DNA from: an uncultured Bacteroidales bacterium
Lineage (GTDB): Bacteria > Bacteroidota > Bacteroidia > Bacteroidales > Paludibacteraceae
Length of the DNA stretch: 64,000 bases
Assembly (NCBI GenBank): GCA_900318245.1
Contig: ONJT01000001.1
Location: 62,001 to 126,000 of the forward strand
Reading direction: 5' to 3'
Position numbers and translations under genes: made by a program. This document shows, piece by piece, positions 1 through 8,764 of this stretch. The notes under the pieces were generated by a model that saw nothing but the letters and a program-made list of their open reading frames with translations, was not told the DNA's origin and searched no databases. Position 1 is the stretch's first letter. The number at the start of each line of letters is the position of its first letter.

Positions 1-2
1 AT

Positions 3-641
3 CTGTACTCGCTCAACTTGTTCGAAACGGCATCGTACAGTGCCGGAGACAAGGACAGGACGAAGCAGTATCAGACGGAGGCAAAGCGTGTGCAAGCGGC
101 ACAGAAGTTCACCAACGAAGCGGATTTCTTGAAGAGTCTGGACATGGTGTCGGTGGTGGATGGATTCACGCCTTTTAACACACCACGTGTGGCGCAGTTG
201 AGTCAGCGGAGCAACCAGTTTAACCTGCGGACGGTGCGTTATACGGACGGAGAGATTGCTGCGTTGGGTGCGTCAGACAAGCATGTGTGTCTATCGTTCA
301 CGCTGGAGGATAAATTCGGTGATAATGGATTGATCTGCGTGATTATCATGGAGAAACGGGATGCGAAGACGCTGTTCGTGGATACATGGTTCATGAGTTG
401 TCGGGTGCTCAAACGCGGCATGGAGAACTTCACGCTGAACACGATGGTGGAGTACGCCAAGGAGCATGGATTTGAGCGGATTGTAGGCGAGTATATCCCG
501 ACGCTGAAGAACGGAATGGTGAAGGAGCATTACACGAATCTTGGGTTCAAGGCAAAAGGGGAGAACTTGTACGAGTTGGATGTTCGTACATACGAGCCGC
601 GAGAGTGTTATGTCGTTAAACGTTCATCCGTCAACCATTAA
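3..641 (+). CDS. FkbH-like protein, C-terminal part (5' end outside window)
   Basis: The reading frame is open from base 3, so this is the tail of a gene that starts upstream. About 212 residues remain. They align by eye with the last 200 residues of the complete FkbH-like protein at 27997-29544, sharing the PRVAQ..Q..NQFNL motif, a FGDNG motif and a SCRVL..G motif. This is the GNAT-like C-terminal domain that follows the HAD-IIIC phosphatase domain in FkbH proteins. Known family members load a glyceryl unit from 1,3-bisphosphoglycerate onto an acyl carrier protein. An ACP gene follows after 12 bases, which fits. Whether the missing N-terminal part is intact cannot be seen. Confidence 0.85.
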   Translation: MYSLNLFETASYSAGDKDRTKQYQTEAKRVQAAQKFTNEADFLKSLDMVSVVDGFTPFNTPRVAQLSQRSNQFNLRTVRYTDGEIAALGASDKHVCLSFTLEDKFGDNGLICVIIMEKRDAKTLFVDTWFMSCRVLKRGMENFTLNTMVEYAKEHGFERIVGEYIPTLKNGMVKEHYTNLGFKAKGENLYELDVRTYEPRECYVVKRSSVNH

Positions 642-653
642 CCGTTATATCGT

Positions 654-890
654 ATGGAAAAATCGCAGATATTGGATGAGGTGCAAGCAATCTTCCGTGA
701 TGTGCTGGACAACGAGGATATTGTATTGGCAAGCGAAACCACTGCTGACGACATCGAGGAGTGGGACAGTCTGACCCATATCCAATTGATTGTGGCAATT
801 GAGAAGCATTTCAAGATTCGTTTCACTTCTCGCGAGATTCTCTCCTGGCAAAATGTGGGGCAATTAATCGATAGCATAGCCGCGAAATGA
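654..890 (+). CDS. Acyl carrier protein
   Basis: A 78-residue acidic protein with the phosphopantetheine attachment motif DSL in EEWDSLTH at about residues 36-43; the serine is the expected 4'-phosphopantetheine site. Length and helical pattern are normal for a dedicated ACP. It sits between the FkbH-like gene and an MBOAT acyltransferase whose ATG overlaps its stop codon (ATGA). I infer that FkbH loads a glyceryl or acyl unit on this ACP and the MBOAT enzyme passes it to a surface glycan. A second ACP of this kind lies at 29541-29768, again behind an FkbH gene. Confidence 0.9.
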   Translation: MEKSQILDEVQAIFRDVLDNEDIVLASETTADDIEEWDSLTHIQLIVAIEKHFKIRFTSREILSWQNVGQLIDSIAAK

Positions 891-2335
891 TTTTTAATAG
901 TCTGACATTTCTGCTGTTCTTCATTGCGGTTTTCCTCATCTATTGGTTCCTGCTGAAGAACACGACAAGAGGACAAAACATCTTCTTGCTGCTTGCCAGT
1001 TATTTCTTCTATGGCTATGCCGATTGGAAGATGTTGCCGCTGCTGATTGTGGCGACACTCATCTTCTATTATCTCGGCAAAGCGATTGCCGGAGCGAAGA
1101 GTGAGAAACAAGGCTATTGGCTCACTTTTGTCGGTGTCGCATTGGGTGTCGGAACGTTGCTGTACTTTAAGTATTTCAACTTCTTCATAGAGTCCTTTGC
1201 TTCGCTCTTTAATGCAGTCGGACTGCATGCGAACTTGCATACGTTCAACATCATCATGCCCTTGGGTATATCGTTCTTTACGTTCCGATTGCTCAGTTAC
1301 ATCATCGATATCTATCGAGGCAAGGGACAACCTACGGATGATATCATCGCCTTTGGCACGTATGTAGCATTCTTCCCCTGCATCTTGTCGGGACCTATTG
1401 ATAGACCTTCTTTCATTAAGCAATTACAAGCGAAGCGCGAGTTTAGTTATGACCAGGCTGTAGATGGATGTCGACAGATCCTATGGGGCTTGTTCAAGAA
1501 ACTAGTGGTTGCAGACACATGCGCTATCTATGTGGATCGTGTATGGGGCGATATTGCTCATCAAAATGGAAGCACATTGATTTTTGCCGCGATTCTCTAT
1601 AGTTTCCAGATGTACGCAGACTTCTCCGGATATAGCGATATGGCAATAGGTGTGGGTAAGTTGATAGGTTTTAAGATAGCCGATAACTTCAAGACTCCAT
1701 TCTTCGCACTCAATATCTCAGACTATTGGCGCAGATGGCATATTACGCTGACATCCTGGTTAACAGACTATGTATTCATGCCGTTGAATATCAAGTTCCG
1801 CGATTGGGACAACTGGGGTATGATACTGGCTATTATTATCAATATGGTGTTAGTTGGTCTATGGCATGGCGCCAACTGGACATTTGCGGCATTCGGATTG
1901 TACCATGGTTTGCTGTTTGTGCCGCTAATCTTATCCGGTTCGTTCATGAAGAAATCTAAACTGCAGACTAACAGACTTGGACTACCGATACTGAAAGATT
2001 TTGGACGGATGGTACTGACTTTTACCTTAGTTACAATTGGTCTGATTCTTTTCCGAGCACCATCCATTTCCTCTGCTTGGGAAGTTGGGTGTGCGATTTG
2101 TAGCAGAACGCTTCTATCTGTACCATATATGTTGTTTGCGCAGGATATGGCCTTTATGGCTATCGGCATCCTTGTGATGATGACTGTCGAATGGCTGCAG
2201 CGTAACGAGGACCATGGACTAGTACTGAATCGTATGACTAGCCGTGTGTTGAGATATGCAATATACATCGTGCTGATTATGATGATACTTTGGAAAGGCG
2301 ACTCGGGTGATGCGTTTATCTATTTTCAGTTTTAG
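887..2335 (+). CDS. MBOAT-family membrane O-acyltransferase
   Basis: 482 residues with about ten hydrophobic segments. The family signature is clear: YFxYFNFF near residue 95, the region ending SGPIDRP near 165, SDYWRRWHITLTSW near 280, and the presumed catalytic histidine in GLWHGANWTF near 325. MBOAT proteins of the AlgI/DltB type move acyl groups across the membrane onto extracellular polysaccharide or teichoic acid. The start overlaps the ACP stop by four bases and the next gene follows six bases after the stop, so the three are probably co-translated. The acyl donor is most likely the preceding ACP; the acceptor glycan is unknown. Confidence 0.92.
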   Translation: MIFNSLTFLLFFIAVFLIYWFLLKNTTRGQNIFLLLASYFFYGYADWKMLPLLIVATLIFYYLGKAIAGAKSEKQGYWLTFVGVALGVGTLLYFKYFNFFIESFASLFNAVGLHANLHTFNIIMPLGISFFTFRLLSYIIDIYRGKGQPTDDIIAFGTYVAFFPCILSGPIDRPSFIKQLQAKREFSYDQAVDGCRQILWGLFKKLVVADTCAIYVDRVWGDIAHQNGSTLIFAAILYSFQMYADFSGYSDMAIGVGKLIGFKIADNFKTPFFALNISDYWRRWHITLTSWLTDYVFMPLNIKFRDWDNWGMILAIIINMVLVGLWHGANWTFAAFGLYHGLLFVPLILSGSFMKKSKLQTNRLGLPILKDFGRMVLTFTLVTIGLILFRAPSISSAWEVGCAICSRTLLSVPYMLFAQDMAFMAIGILVMMTVEWLQRNEDHGLVLNRMTSRVLRYAIYIVLIMMILWKGDSGDAFIYFQF

Positions 2336-2341
2336 GCGAGA

Positions 2342-3238
2342 GTGAAACGATTTCTGCAAGATATAGGGTTGTTTACGGTAGTCGCGCTGTTGTTTTTCGG
2401 TGCGTTAGAGTGGATTGCTGAATCCATTCCAAACTCCTATACCTATAAGCGTACGTATATGGAGCAGCATGGATCGCAGATAGAGACATTGATTCTCGGA
2501 TCATCCAATGCATATGACGGACTGAACCCAAGCATCTTGCAGCATGCTTTCAACCTGTCGAATAGTAGTCAGACATTGGAGGACGACTATCGCTTGTTGG
2601 CGAAATACATCGATTCCATGGATTCATTGCAGACAGTGATAGTTGGACTTGATTATCATGCTTTAGGAGCCACCTCTAAAGCCAATCGCAGAACCTACTA
2701 TACCATATACATGGATTTGTACCCGCGATGGCCAATAAGCAAATATAGCTTCGAAGTCTGCAACCCGGAGATGCTCATCAAGAAGATCATCAAGTATGCC
2801 GTTTCGCGCGACGTCACGCGCTGCGATAGTCTTGGTCAACGGGTAGGACACACCAAAGAAGCAGCGGAAGCAGGAGCAGAATGGTGGAATAAAGACATGT
2901 TGTCATTAGTAGAGAATGACAAATTGCAGATTGCAGATTGTAGATTGGAGATTGAGGAGAATACGCGGTATCTACATGCGATTGTTGATCTTTGCAATGC
3001 GCATAATGTGCAACCTGTAATCGTGCAGATGCCGGTAATGGCGGAATATAAGCGGTTGTTGCCAAAAGAGCAAGTGGCTCTGATGGATGATGTGTTGCTT
3101 TCTTTGAATAGTTGTGCGATATACATCGATGCCTCCGAATTGGAGATTCCGGAAGAAGGATGGTACAATACTACGCACCTGACAAAGGAGGCGTCGGAGG
3201 AGTTTACGATGAAGATAGTGCATAGTGCATGCAAGTAG
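2342..3238 (+). CDS. SGNH-like exported partner of the MBOAT acyltransferase
   Basis: 298 residues starting at GTG, six bases behind the MBOAT gene. One N-terminal membrane anchor (about residues 8-27) is followed by LILGSSNAYDGLNP near residue 51, which fits block I of SGNH/GDSL-like enzymes, and by NTTHLT near residue 280, which could supply the block V histidine. This resembles the DltD/AlgX-like partners that finish acyl transfer outside the membrane. I do not recognise an exact family. Residues near 193-206 (LQIADCRLEIEE) come from a low-complexity repeat at 2921-2957 that appears inserted in frame. Confidence 0.65.
   Translation: MKRFLQDIGLFTVVALLFFGALEWIAESIPNSYTYKRTYMEQHGSQIETLILGSSNAYDGLNPSILQHAFNLSNSSQTLEDDYRLLAKYIDSMDSLQTVIVGLDYHALGATSKANRRTYYTIYMDLYPRWPISKYSFEVCNPEMLIKKIIKYAVSRDVTRCDSLGQRVGHTKEAAEAGAEWWNKDMLSLVENDKLQIADCRLEIEENTRYLHAIVDLCNAHNVQPVIVQMPVMAEYKRLLPKEQVALMDDVLLSLNSCAIYIDASELEIPEEGWYNTTHLTKEASEEFTMKIVHSACK
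2921..2957 (+). repeat. In-frame low-complexity repeat (GCAGATT type)
   Basis: Short tandem units of the form ATTGCAGATTGCAGATTGTAGATTGGAGATT lie inside the SGNH-like gene and keep its frame. Similar in-frame low-complexity inserts occur in the sugar dehydrogenase gene (43246-43277) and the second FemAB-like gene (39047-39079). Confidence 0.7.
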
Positions 3239-3283
3239 GCGTGTGCTAAAAAACGCTATTTGGAGAGTTAGATTGTGGATGTT

Positions 3284-3310
3284 CCTCGGCGAGAAGCCGG
3301 GGCTTTTTTA
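3284..3310 (+). terminator. Rho-independent terminator of the ACP/MBOAT operon
   Basis: CCTCGGC, loop GAGAA, GCCGGGG, then a run of T. A nearly identical hairpin (8234-8259) closes the next cassette, so the KAP cassette is framed by twin terminators. Confidence 0.85.
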
Positions 3311-3410
3311 TATATGGGTGTAAGTGCATGGCTGCGTTTTCATGGAGAAGCGAAACGAACTTATTCTTTAATTTAATAGAAAAACGCAGGCAATTTGAGA
3401 ATTTTTCGTC

Positions 3411-3455
3411 AAATATTTGCATATTTGATTTATTTGTTGTAACTTTGTGCGCCGG
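3411..3455 (+). promoter_or_regulatory. Promoter of the KAP cassette, copy 1
   Basis: TTTG at 3416-3419, 20-base spacer, TAACTTTG at 3440-3447, the Bacteroidetes -33/-7 pattern. The 45 bases match 6284-6328 at 40 of 45 positions. Between it and the NTPase start at 3592 lies a 22-codon open frame (3471-3539), possibly a leader peptide but without other support. The rest of the 353-base gap from 3239 to 3591 shows only the terminator above. Confidence 0.8.
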
Positions 3456-3591
3456 ATTATAAAATAGAGTATGAAGAAGCAGAAGATATTCATGAGTAAC
3501 CGACACAATTTTCAGGAGACCATCGGAGGCGTGGGATAATGTAATAGGCAAGGGGACTGACCAATGAGCGGGAGAAGATAAATTATATGAT

Positions 3592-6258
3592 ATGAGCGAG
3601 AAAATATATCAGTGGATGAAGTATGGCGTGAAGATGCTGGTGGCAGGCGCCATTTTTTGTTATTTGTTATGGGCATTTGAGCAAAACTGGATTGAAGATT
3701 TCTGGAAGAATATCGCTGAACCGTATCTGGAGATTCCGGTATGGTTGGCTCGTATATTGACGATAATAGCAACTGTATTCATTGGAATAAAGGCCTTTTT
3801 TGTATGCAGATATAAGCAACGCATTAGATGGCAGTATGTGCTGCCTATTGTTGCCGCACTCACATTTGTCCATCTGCGATACCGGTTCTGGCCATACGCG
3901 TATACCTTTATGACTGAGATGATATGGGGGATAGAGGTGTCTTACGTAGGCATAGTGATGATAGCGTTTTATGTACTATTGATAGCAATACTAATTATAG
4001 AACTGATACTATGGCGACAAAGGAAACAGAAGAATATTGCGAGCGCAGATGTAGCTTATTTGGATGATAATCCGGCAAATCTAAAAGAAGCAGATGCGTT
4101 GAAATATTTTGTCAGAGCAGGGAAGATAGCAGAGGAGATACAGACACTACCTCTTGACCATGCGTGGAGTATAGGTGTCGTAGGCGCTTGGGGAAGCGGA
4201 AAGACATCATTTATCAATTTCATCACCAATCAACTGCCAGAGAAAGAGTATTGTATCATTACCTTCAATCCGCGTATGGCGGCATCCGTTTCACGGATTC
4301 AAGAGCAAGCACTAATCACATTAGAGGAACATCTACGTATGTATAATACGGATTTGTTTGCACTCATTCATCGCTATATGAAGGCTCTGAGAATTGCCGA
4401 GACAAACCGGTGGGTGCAATTGATTCTGACTATGTTTCGAGGTCCTGAAAATGGCGAAGAATTGAAACGGCGTGTGGATGAGATATTGCGCAAACTGCCA
4501 ATTCGAGTGATATATGTATTTGAAGACTTTGATCGCTTGGGTAAAGATGAAATCATTGAAGTACTGAAGCTGATAGACGGCAATGCTAAATTCAGTAATA
4601 TCATCTACATGGCGGCGTATGACTATGCTTATGTGGATAAATTATTCGGAAATGACGGTAAACATTCACACTATATATCCAAATATTTCCATATTGAGCA
4701 TCATGTGCCCTTCCGCCCATCGGATTATATCCGGGATTATATTATTAAGGAGTTAACGCAGAAGTCTCTGCGCATCAGCGAAGAAGGGTATGCACAGACG
4801 CCGGATGTAATTATATCAGATAGATGGGAAGTAATACAGACGTATCTGCAGACGTTGCGGGACGCGAAGAGATATCTGAATTTGTTGCGATCCGATTATT
4901 CTCAAGTGGAAGCAGAAGTGGATTTAGAGGACTTCATGCTCATTACACTGCTGAAATACAGCAATATAGAGAAATATGAAGAGTTGTTCTTTAATCCGAA
5001 TAAATACTTCAGCAAAGGGGCACGAATTACATACATTGAATCTGAAGAAAAGGATAATTCGATTATGAAGATCCTATTCCCGCAATCGGCAGAGCAGAGC
5101 CGTCGTCCTCGACGAATTAGAGATAAGGATGCATTCCTTTCCTATTTTGTAGCAGAGATATATAGTTTGCCGATGGCAGAAATGACCAAAGTATTGCGAC
5201 AAGATATCAGCAACTCACGACCGCAGATCCAAGAATGGATAAAGACTGGGAAAATAGGCGATTTTGTGCAGTTCCTATATTTCAACTACATGTGGTTTTT
5301 ACAAAATGACACGGAGTTACATAACTATGCGGATATTAGTTTCATGTTGCTACGTGAGGTAGGCAATAAAGTGCAATTGCCGGATATGCGTACTATGTTT
5401 ACGAACGAGATATGGTCGGGCATGTCGGGATTATATAAAAGCAAATCGAAAAAAGAAGAGTATAAGCAACATCTGTTGGAAAAATTGAGTGAAACGGAGT
5501 GGCATAGTGGAGATTTGCATTTAGTGTCCAGACTTGTGTCGGCGTTAACGGGAAAGGAAGCACAGAACTATATTGTGACTCTACCGGAGATAACAGAGAT
5601 TTGTAATATACAACTCAAAAGTATAGCAAACCGATACATGGATAAACCAAATGAGGAAACATTTGCGTTAGGGATGTCGGTGTTGGCTACGTGCCTGGAG
5701 CCGGAAACGAAAGAAGAAGGGCGATTGATGGGAGAGAGTTGCATGATAATGAGGAATATGATTGACAGGGAGCCAAAATATTATATTCGGGATTTTGTCA
5801 AAACGAGTAACACAAAATCTCCGGCAGGCACTCATGAGGTATATTGTGAAGAATACTGGAAACAAATATTCGGTGAATCAAAGGAGATGGAGAGTTTTTG
5901 GAATAGGGGCTATGACGTAGATAAGAATATCGGTCGTAATCGTAATTTCTGGGAACTATACAAGGCAAATAAGTACCAGCCGTTTACAGTAACAATTGAT
6001 AATCTGACAACAGATATGACATCCTACGATTTCGATAAGGAGATAAAAGCGTTGAATCTGTTAAAGTCATATCAGGAGGATGCCAAAAAGATTATGAAGA
6101 TGAGTGATCAGCGGGGGGATAGGAGAAGTGAACTGGTTAAGTTACGGAATATGGTGGAGATGGTCAAATTGGATAGTAAATTGAAAGAAAAATTGTTAAA
6201 AGATCTCAATAATTATCCACACATGGTAATTCCGAGAGCAAATTTTTATCAATTATAA
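3592..6258 (+). CDS. KAP-family P-loop NTPase, membrane anchored
   Basis: 888 residues. About four hydrophobic segments fill residues 8-143. A P-loop GAWGSGKT lies at residues 198-205 and a Walker B stretch VFEDFDRL at 309-316; this spacing and the EDxDR form fit KAP NTPases (named for Kidins220, ARMS and PifA), of which PifA excludes phage T7 from F-plasmid hosts. The long C-terminal part has no motif I recognise. It opens a cassette with three further membrane-protein frames and lies among defence genes, so a phage-exclusion role is a fair inference, not shown. Codon use is more AT-rich than in the upstream glycan genes, suggesting transfer. Confidence 0.85.
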   Translation: MSEKIYQWMKYGVKMLVAGAIFCYLLWAFEQNWIEDFWKNIAEPYLEIPVWLARILTIIATVFIGIKAFFVCRYKQRIRWQYVLPIVAALTFVHLRYRFWPYAYTFMTEMIWGIEVSYVGIVMIAFYVLLIAILIIELILWRQRKQKNIASADVAYLDDNPANLKEADALKYFVRAGKIAEEIQTLPLDHAWSIGVVGAWGSGKTSFINFITNQLPEKEYCIITFNPRMAASVSRIQEQALITLEEHLRMYNTDLFALIHRYMKALRIAETNRWVQLILTMFRGPENGEELKRRVDEILRKLPIRVIYVFEDFDRLGKDEIIEVLKLIDGNAKFSNIIYMAAYDYAYVDKLFGNDGKHSHYISKYFHIEHHVPFRPSDYIRDYIIKELTQKSLRISEEGYAQTPDVIISDRWEVIQTYLQTLRDAKRYLNLLRSDYSQVEAEVDLEDFMLITLLKYSNIEKYEELFFNPNKYFSKGARITYIESEEKDNSIMKILFPQSAEQSRRPRRIRDKDAFLSYFVAEIYSLPMAEMTKVLRQDISNSRPQIQEWIKTGKIGDFVQFLYFNYMWFLQNDTELHNYADISFMLLREVGNKVQLPDMRTMFTNEIWSGMSGLYKSKSKKEEYKQHLLEKLSETEWHSGDLHLVSRLVSALTGKEAQNYIVTLPEITEICNIQLKSIANRYMDKPNEETFALGMSVLATCLEPETKEEGRLMGESCMIMRNMIDREPKYYIRDFVKTSNTKSPAGTHEVYCEEYWKQIFGESKEMESFWNRGYDVDKNIGRNRNFWELYKANKYQPFTVTIDNLTTDMTSYDFDKEIKALNLLKSYQEDAKKIMKMSDQRGDRRSELVKLRNMVEMVKLDSKLKEKLLKDLNNYPHMVIPRANFYQL

Positions 6259-6283
6259 GCAAATATTCTATATAAAAATTACC

Positions 6284-6328
6284 AAATATTTGTATAATTG
6301 ATTTATTTGATGTAACTCTGTGCGCTGG
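6284..6328 (+). promoter_or_regulatory. Promoter of the KAP cassette, copy 2
   Basis: TTTG at 6289-6292, 20-base spacer, TAACTCTG at 6313-6320. It differs from copy 1 at five of 45 positions, including one change in the -7 box, so it may be weaker. It would let the downstream membrane genes be expressed apart from the NTPase. Confidence 0.7.
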
Positions 6329-6384
6329 CTGGAGTGGGAATAGAAAGAGAAGAATGAATGTCGAGGGATAAAAAAGAAAGGGTA

Positions 6385-6705
6385 ATGAAGACAGAGACAA
6401 TAATTAAAATATTAATATTTTCAGTTCTGGTAGTGGGATCAATCGTATTGGGAGGAATAATGTGTATGTTTGCCAAATGGCCGATTGGAACCGGGATGGG
6501 GATGTTGGGCGTGGTGCTGTATGTCGCGTTGGCGGCGATAATACCGTCTCCCCGGAACAGAATAATGCGTAAAATATATAAATTGTTCTATTATCCTATG
6601 GATGCAATTGCAATCCTATTGGATGTAATAAAACCATCTCTGGGAATAATGTCTGCCTACATGTTTGCTTTCGGAATAAGCGCGATACCTGCCATTTTAT
6701 TTTGA
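6385..6705 (+). CDS. Membrane protein, N-terminal part of a gene split by an in-frame TGA
   Basis: 106 residues from the ATG at 6385, which has AAAGAAAGG just upstream; an in-frame ATG at 6358 would add nine residues. It holds about three hydrophobic segments (residues 6-30, 37-53 and 85-106). The frame stops at TGA 6703-6705 in the middle of a hydrophobic stretch and then stays open in the same frame to 7218. The two pieces therefore look like one gene of about 277 codons interrupted by a single stop. A TGG-to-TGA change would restore tryptophan. No family recognised. Confidence 0.6.
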   Translation: MKTETIIKILIFSVLVVGSIVLGGIMCMFAKWPIGTGMGMLGVVLYVALAAIIPSPRNRIMRKIYKLFYYPMDAIAILLDVIKPSLGIMSAYMFAFGISAIPAILF

Positions 6706-6744
6706 GTAATATATTTTATTTGTGCCGGATTACCTTCCCCGGAG

Positions 6745-7218
6745 TTGACGGCGTTTCTGCTTATCGCCTTTTCAACTACTCTTTTATCCAATCATACGGA
6801 TTTAATTAAGAAAGTATTGCGTAGATTTTCACCGTGGCATGTGTGGAATGAGAATGATGCTCAAAAGGAATTTGTAAAAATAGGAGAGTATGTACTGCAG
6901 CCCGGAAATGTGCATTTCGTTGTGTCGTTTTTGTATGTTGTGTTTTTGGTATTATATGCTATACAAGCTATTGTCAGGTATGAACCGCTGGTGCCTCCTT
7001 CCTTGAGTGACGCCGTATTAAAAGCATTTCTAGTATACGTCGCCTATTCAACAATGATGAAAAGATATGGAGAGCAGGAGATAAGTACTATAGGAATGAC
7101 AAAAGAGCTATTAAAAATGTATCATTTAGAAGATATATTCATTTCCTCAAGTTCTCAAGATGGAGAAAAAGAAAATGATCAGAACAACATCGAACACAAG
7201 ATAAATAATGAAATATAA
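6745..7218 (+). CDS. Membrane protein, C-terminal part of the TGA-split gene
   Basis: The frame is the direct continuation of 6385-6705. If translated separately it would need the TTG at 6745, which lacks a ribosome site at a useful distance. The 157 residues contain two or three membrane segments (residues 2-17, about 63-78, about 92-105) and a charged tail rich in Asp, Glu, Asn and Lys. The next gene begins 10 bases later. It is best read as the 3' half of a pseudogene, a sequencing error or a recoded stop. Function unknown. Confidence 0.5.
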   Translation: MTAFLLIAFSTTLLSNHTDLIKKVLRRFSPWHVWNENDAQKEFVKIGEYVLQPGNVHFVVSFLYVVFLVLYAIQAIVRYEPLVPPSLSDAVLKAFLVYVAYSTMMKRYGEQEISTIGMTKELLKMYHLEDIFISSSSQDGEKENDQNNIEHKINNEI

Positions 7219-7228
7219 CTAATTCTCT

Positions 7229-8191
7229 ATGTTAGGAATAATTCTTACTGTAATATTTGGGATCGTAAGCGTAGTATCGCTGGCTGAGGCAATCCGGGCG
7301 AGGAGATACCCATGTAAATTGGATTTCTACGTTCATGATTTCGGGCGGATAATTAGCCCCCAGGCAAAAAAATACGATACAATCAGGTTAATGCACAAAG
7401 ACGAGGAAATTCAGAACGCCTTTTATTTGAAATGTTTCTTCGTATGCTCAGGAGAAGATGTGAGCTTACCTGAAGACTCAAAGTATGGGATGCAGGTAGT
7501 TTTGCCGGAGGGATATAAATGGCTGGAAGTGCATCCGCAAGAAAGTACGAAAGGCTTGGATGTGTCATTATGCATAGATACAGACGCACCAAATAAATTA
7601 TGCATCAGTAGCACATTGATTAAGCGTAATGAGATATATTCGTTTGAGGCTTATATCTGCGGGGACGAAGAAACTAGCATTTCCGCAGAGGATATATTGA
7701 TTCAACACCGATTAAAAGACTTAGGTAAGTTACGCTTGCAGGAGACAGATCTGCTGAATCTCCGAGAAGCAAAACAAGAACTTAAATACAAAGGGATTGC
7801 CTATGCTTTTATCATCTTATTATTTGGGTTGCTTCTAACGAATACGTTGTTCTGCAAATCCGTTAGATTCGTGGAGAAAGATAATCCTGAAAAGATTCAT
7901 ACGGCGATGTTGGTTAAGAATGATACAATCGCGGTGTCTGTGCATCACAGTGCTCTGTTCCCGTGGGATAGAGAAGAGTATGCCATCAGCAGTTTTAATG
8001 AGAAATTTGAACTGGAATCAACTTTACCTAAATATACGAAGGACGGAGACCGAACGATAGTAATCGTATATATTATTGTAGTTATATCGTATATCGCACT
8101 ATGGGGAATGTCTGCTGCTGAATATATTCGTCGAAAGAGGCTGATAGAAGCGATTGAGAAGGCGGGGAAAGACGGTCCTGGCGGAATATAG
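7229..8191 (+). CDS. Membrane protein of the KAP cassette, function unknown
   Basis: 320 residues with one membrane segment at the N-terminus (about 2-21), one in the middle (about 190-208) and one near the C-terminus (about 272-292). The stretch between the first two looks like a soluble beta-rich domain of about 150 residues; a second short soluble domain precedes the last helix. The protein starts 10 bases after the split membrane gene and ends 43 bases before a terminator, so it is the last gene of the cassette. No family recognised. It presumably forms a membrane complex with the other cassette members. Confidence 0.6.
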   Translation: MLGIILTVIFGIVSVVSLAEAIRARRYPCKLDFYVHDFGRIISPQAKKYDTIRLMHKDEEIQNAFYLKCFFVCSGEDVSLPEDSKYGMQVVLPEGYKWLEVHPQESTKGLDVSLCIDTDAPNKLCISSTLIKRNEIYSFEAYICGDEETSISAEDILIQHRLKDLGKLRLQETDLLNLREAKQELKYKGIAYAFIILLFGLLLTNTLFCKSVRFVEKDNPEKIHTAMLVKNDTIAVSVHHSALFPWDREEYAISSFNEKFELESTLPKYTKDGDRTIVIVYIIVVISYIALWGMSAAEYIRRKRLIEAIEKAGKDGPGGI

Positions 8192-8233
8192 AGTGTATGG
8201 AATTTCCGAATAGTTGGATGGTATATTTGTTTT

Positions 8234-8259
8234 GCCTCGGCGAAAGCCGGGGCTTTTTT
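8234..8259 (+). terminator. Rho-independent terminator of the KAP cassette
   Basis: GCCTCGGC, loop GAAA, GCCGGGGC, then T6; twin of the terminator at 3284. Confidence 0.88.
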
Positions 8260-8302
8260 GTATATAATAACATGAATTGATAGAAGGATGCAGAAAAAGT
8301 GT

Positions 8303-8310
8303 TAACTTTG
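8303..8310 (+). promoter_or_regulatory. -7 box TAACTTTG ahead of the 84-residue gene
   Basis: A good Bacteroidetes -7 box 50 bases before the ATG at 8360. The -33 region is weak (ATTG at 8276-8279, spacer longer than usual). Confidence 0.55.
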
Positions 8311-8359
8311 CGTTTTGGAGGCAATAGTGCCGCAAAACGATTAAAAAAAGTTAACATTT

Positions 8360-8614
8360 ATGAAAAATCAGCATTTTGATTTAGGAGCGGAGACGGTTGC
8401 GTTCGTCCGCAGTCGTCTAATGGAGGTAGTTGGAGAAAATCCGGAGAACCTCCAGAAAGTAGAATGTAACATGAAAGAGGTGAAAGAGCAGATCTTTCGC
8501 CTCTTTTATGATTATCAGGTAGTTCGCGGTTGGCCGCACGTGGCAGCCAATACCGCGGATATACTGGGACTCGATGAGCGAACTGTGAGAAGATTGCGAA
8601 AAATTATGCGCTGA
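8360..8614 (+). CDS. Small protein with a helix-turn-helix-like C-terminus
   Basis: 84 residues, soluble and highly charged. The last 30 residues (ANTADILGLDERTVRRLRKI, about 64-83) read like a helix-turn-helix: a small Ala/Ile/Leu helix, a turn at GLD, then a basic recognition helix. The ATG is preceded by an A-rich leader and a -7 box. It may be a regulator of the mobile-element-like genes that follow, but it is separated from them by the structured element at 8765-8887. No named family. Confidence 0.6.
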   Translation: MKNQHFDLGAETVAFVRSRLMEVVGENPENLQKVECNMKEVKEQIFRLFYDYQVVRGWPHVAANTADILGLDERTVRRLRKIMR

Positions 8615-8658
8615 GTGCGTTTCGGACAAAATGTCCGTTGAGTTTGTTAAAAATATCG

Positions 8659-8666
8659 TACTTTTG
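8659..8666 (+). promoter_or_regulatory. -7 box TACTTTTG upstream of structured element A
   Basis: TACTTTTG with TTG at 8638-8640 as a possible -33 box (spacer 18). It could drive transcription of the structured element at 8765-8887 and of the HNH gene. The 449-base gap 8615-9063 holds this site, the element and T-rich sequence. Confidence 0.45.
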
Positions 8667-8764
8667 CAGCGGATTTCAGAAATGTTATCCGCTGCATTGT
8701 ACATTGACATATTGAACCCGCTGTATATATAATACATTTTCGGAATTTTTTTGGATTTTTTGGC

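Noticed and set aside
638..1423. 261-residue open frame on the minus strand opposite the MBOAT gene
   Set aside because: Lies fully inside a clear MBOAT gene; composition is a shadow of the other strand and no motif is visible.
3592..6258. Idea that the KAP NTPase is RdrA and pairs with the RdrB-like deaminase at 50001
   Set aside because: The two genes are 44 kb apart in separate cassettes, and I see no specific RdrA feature beyond a P-loop.
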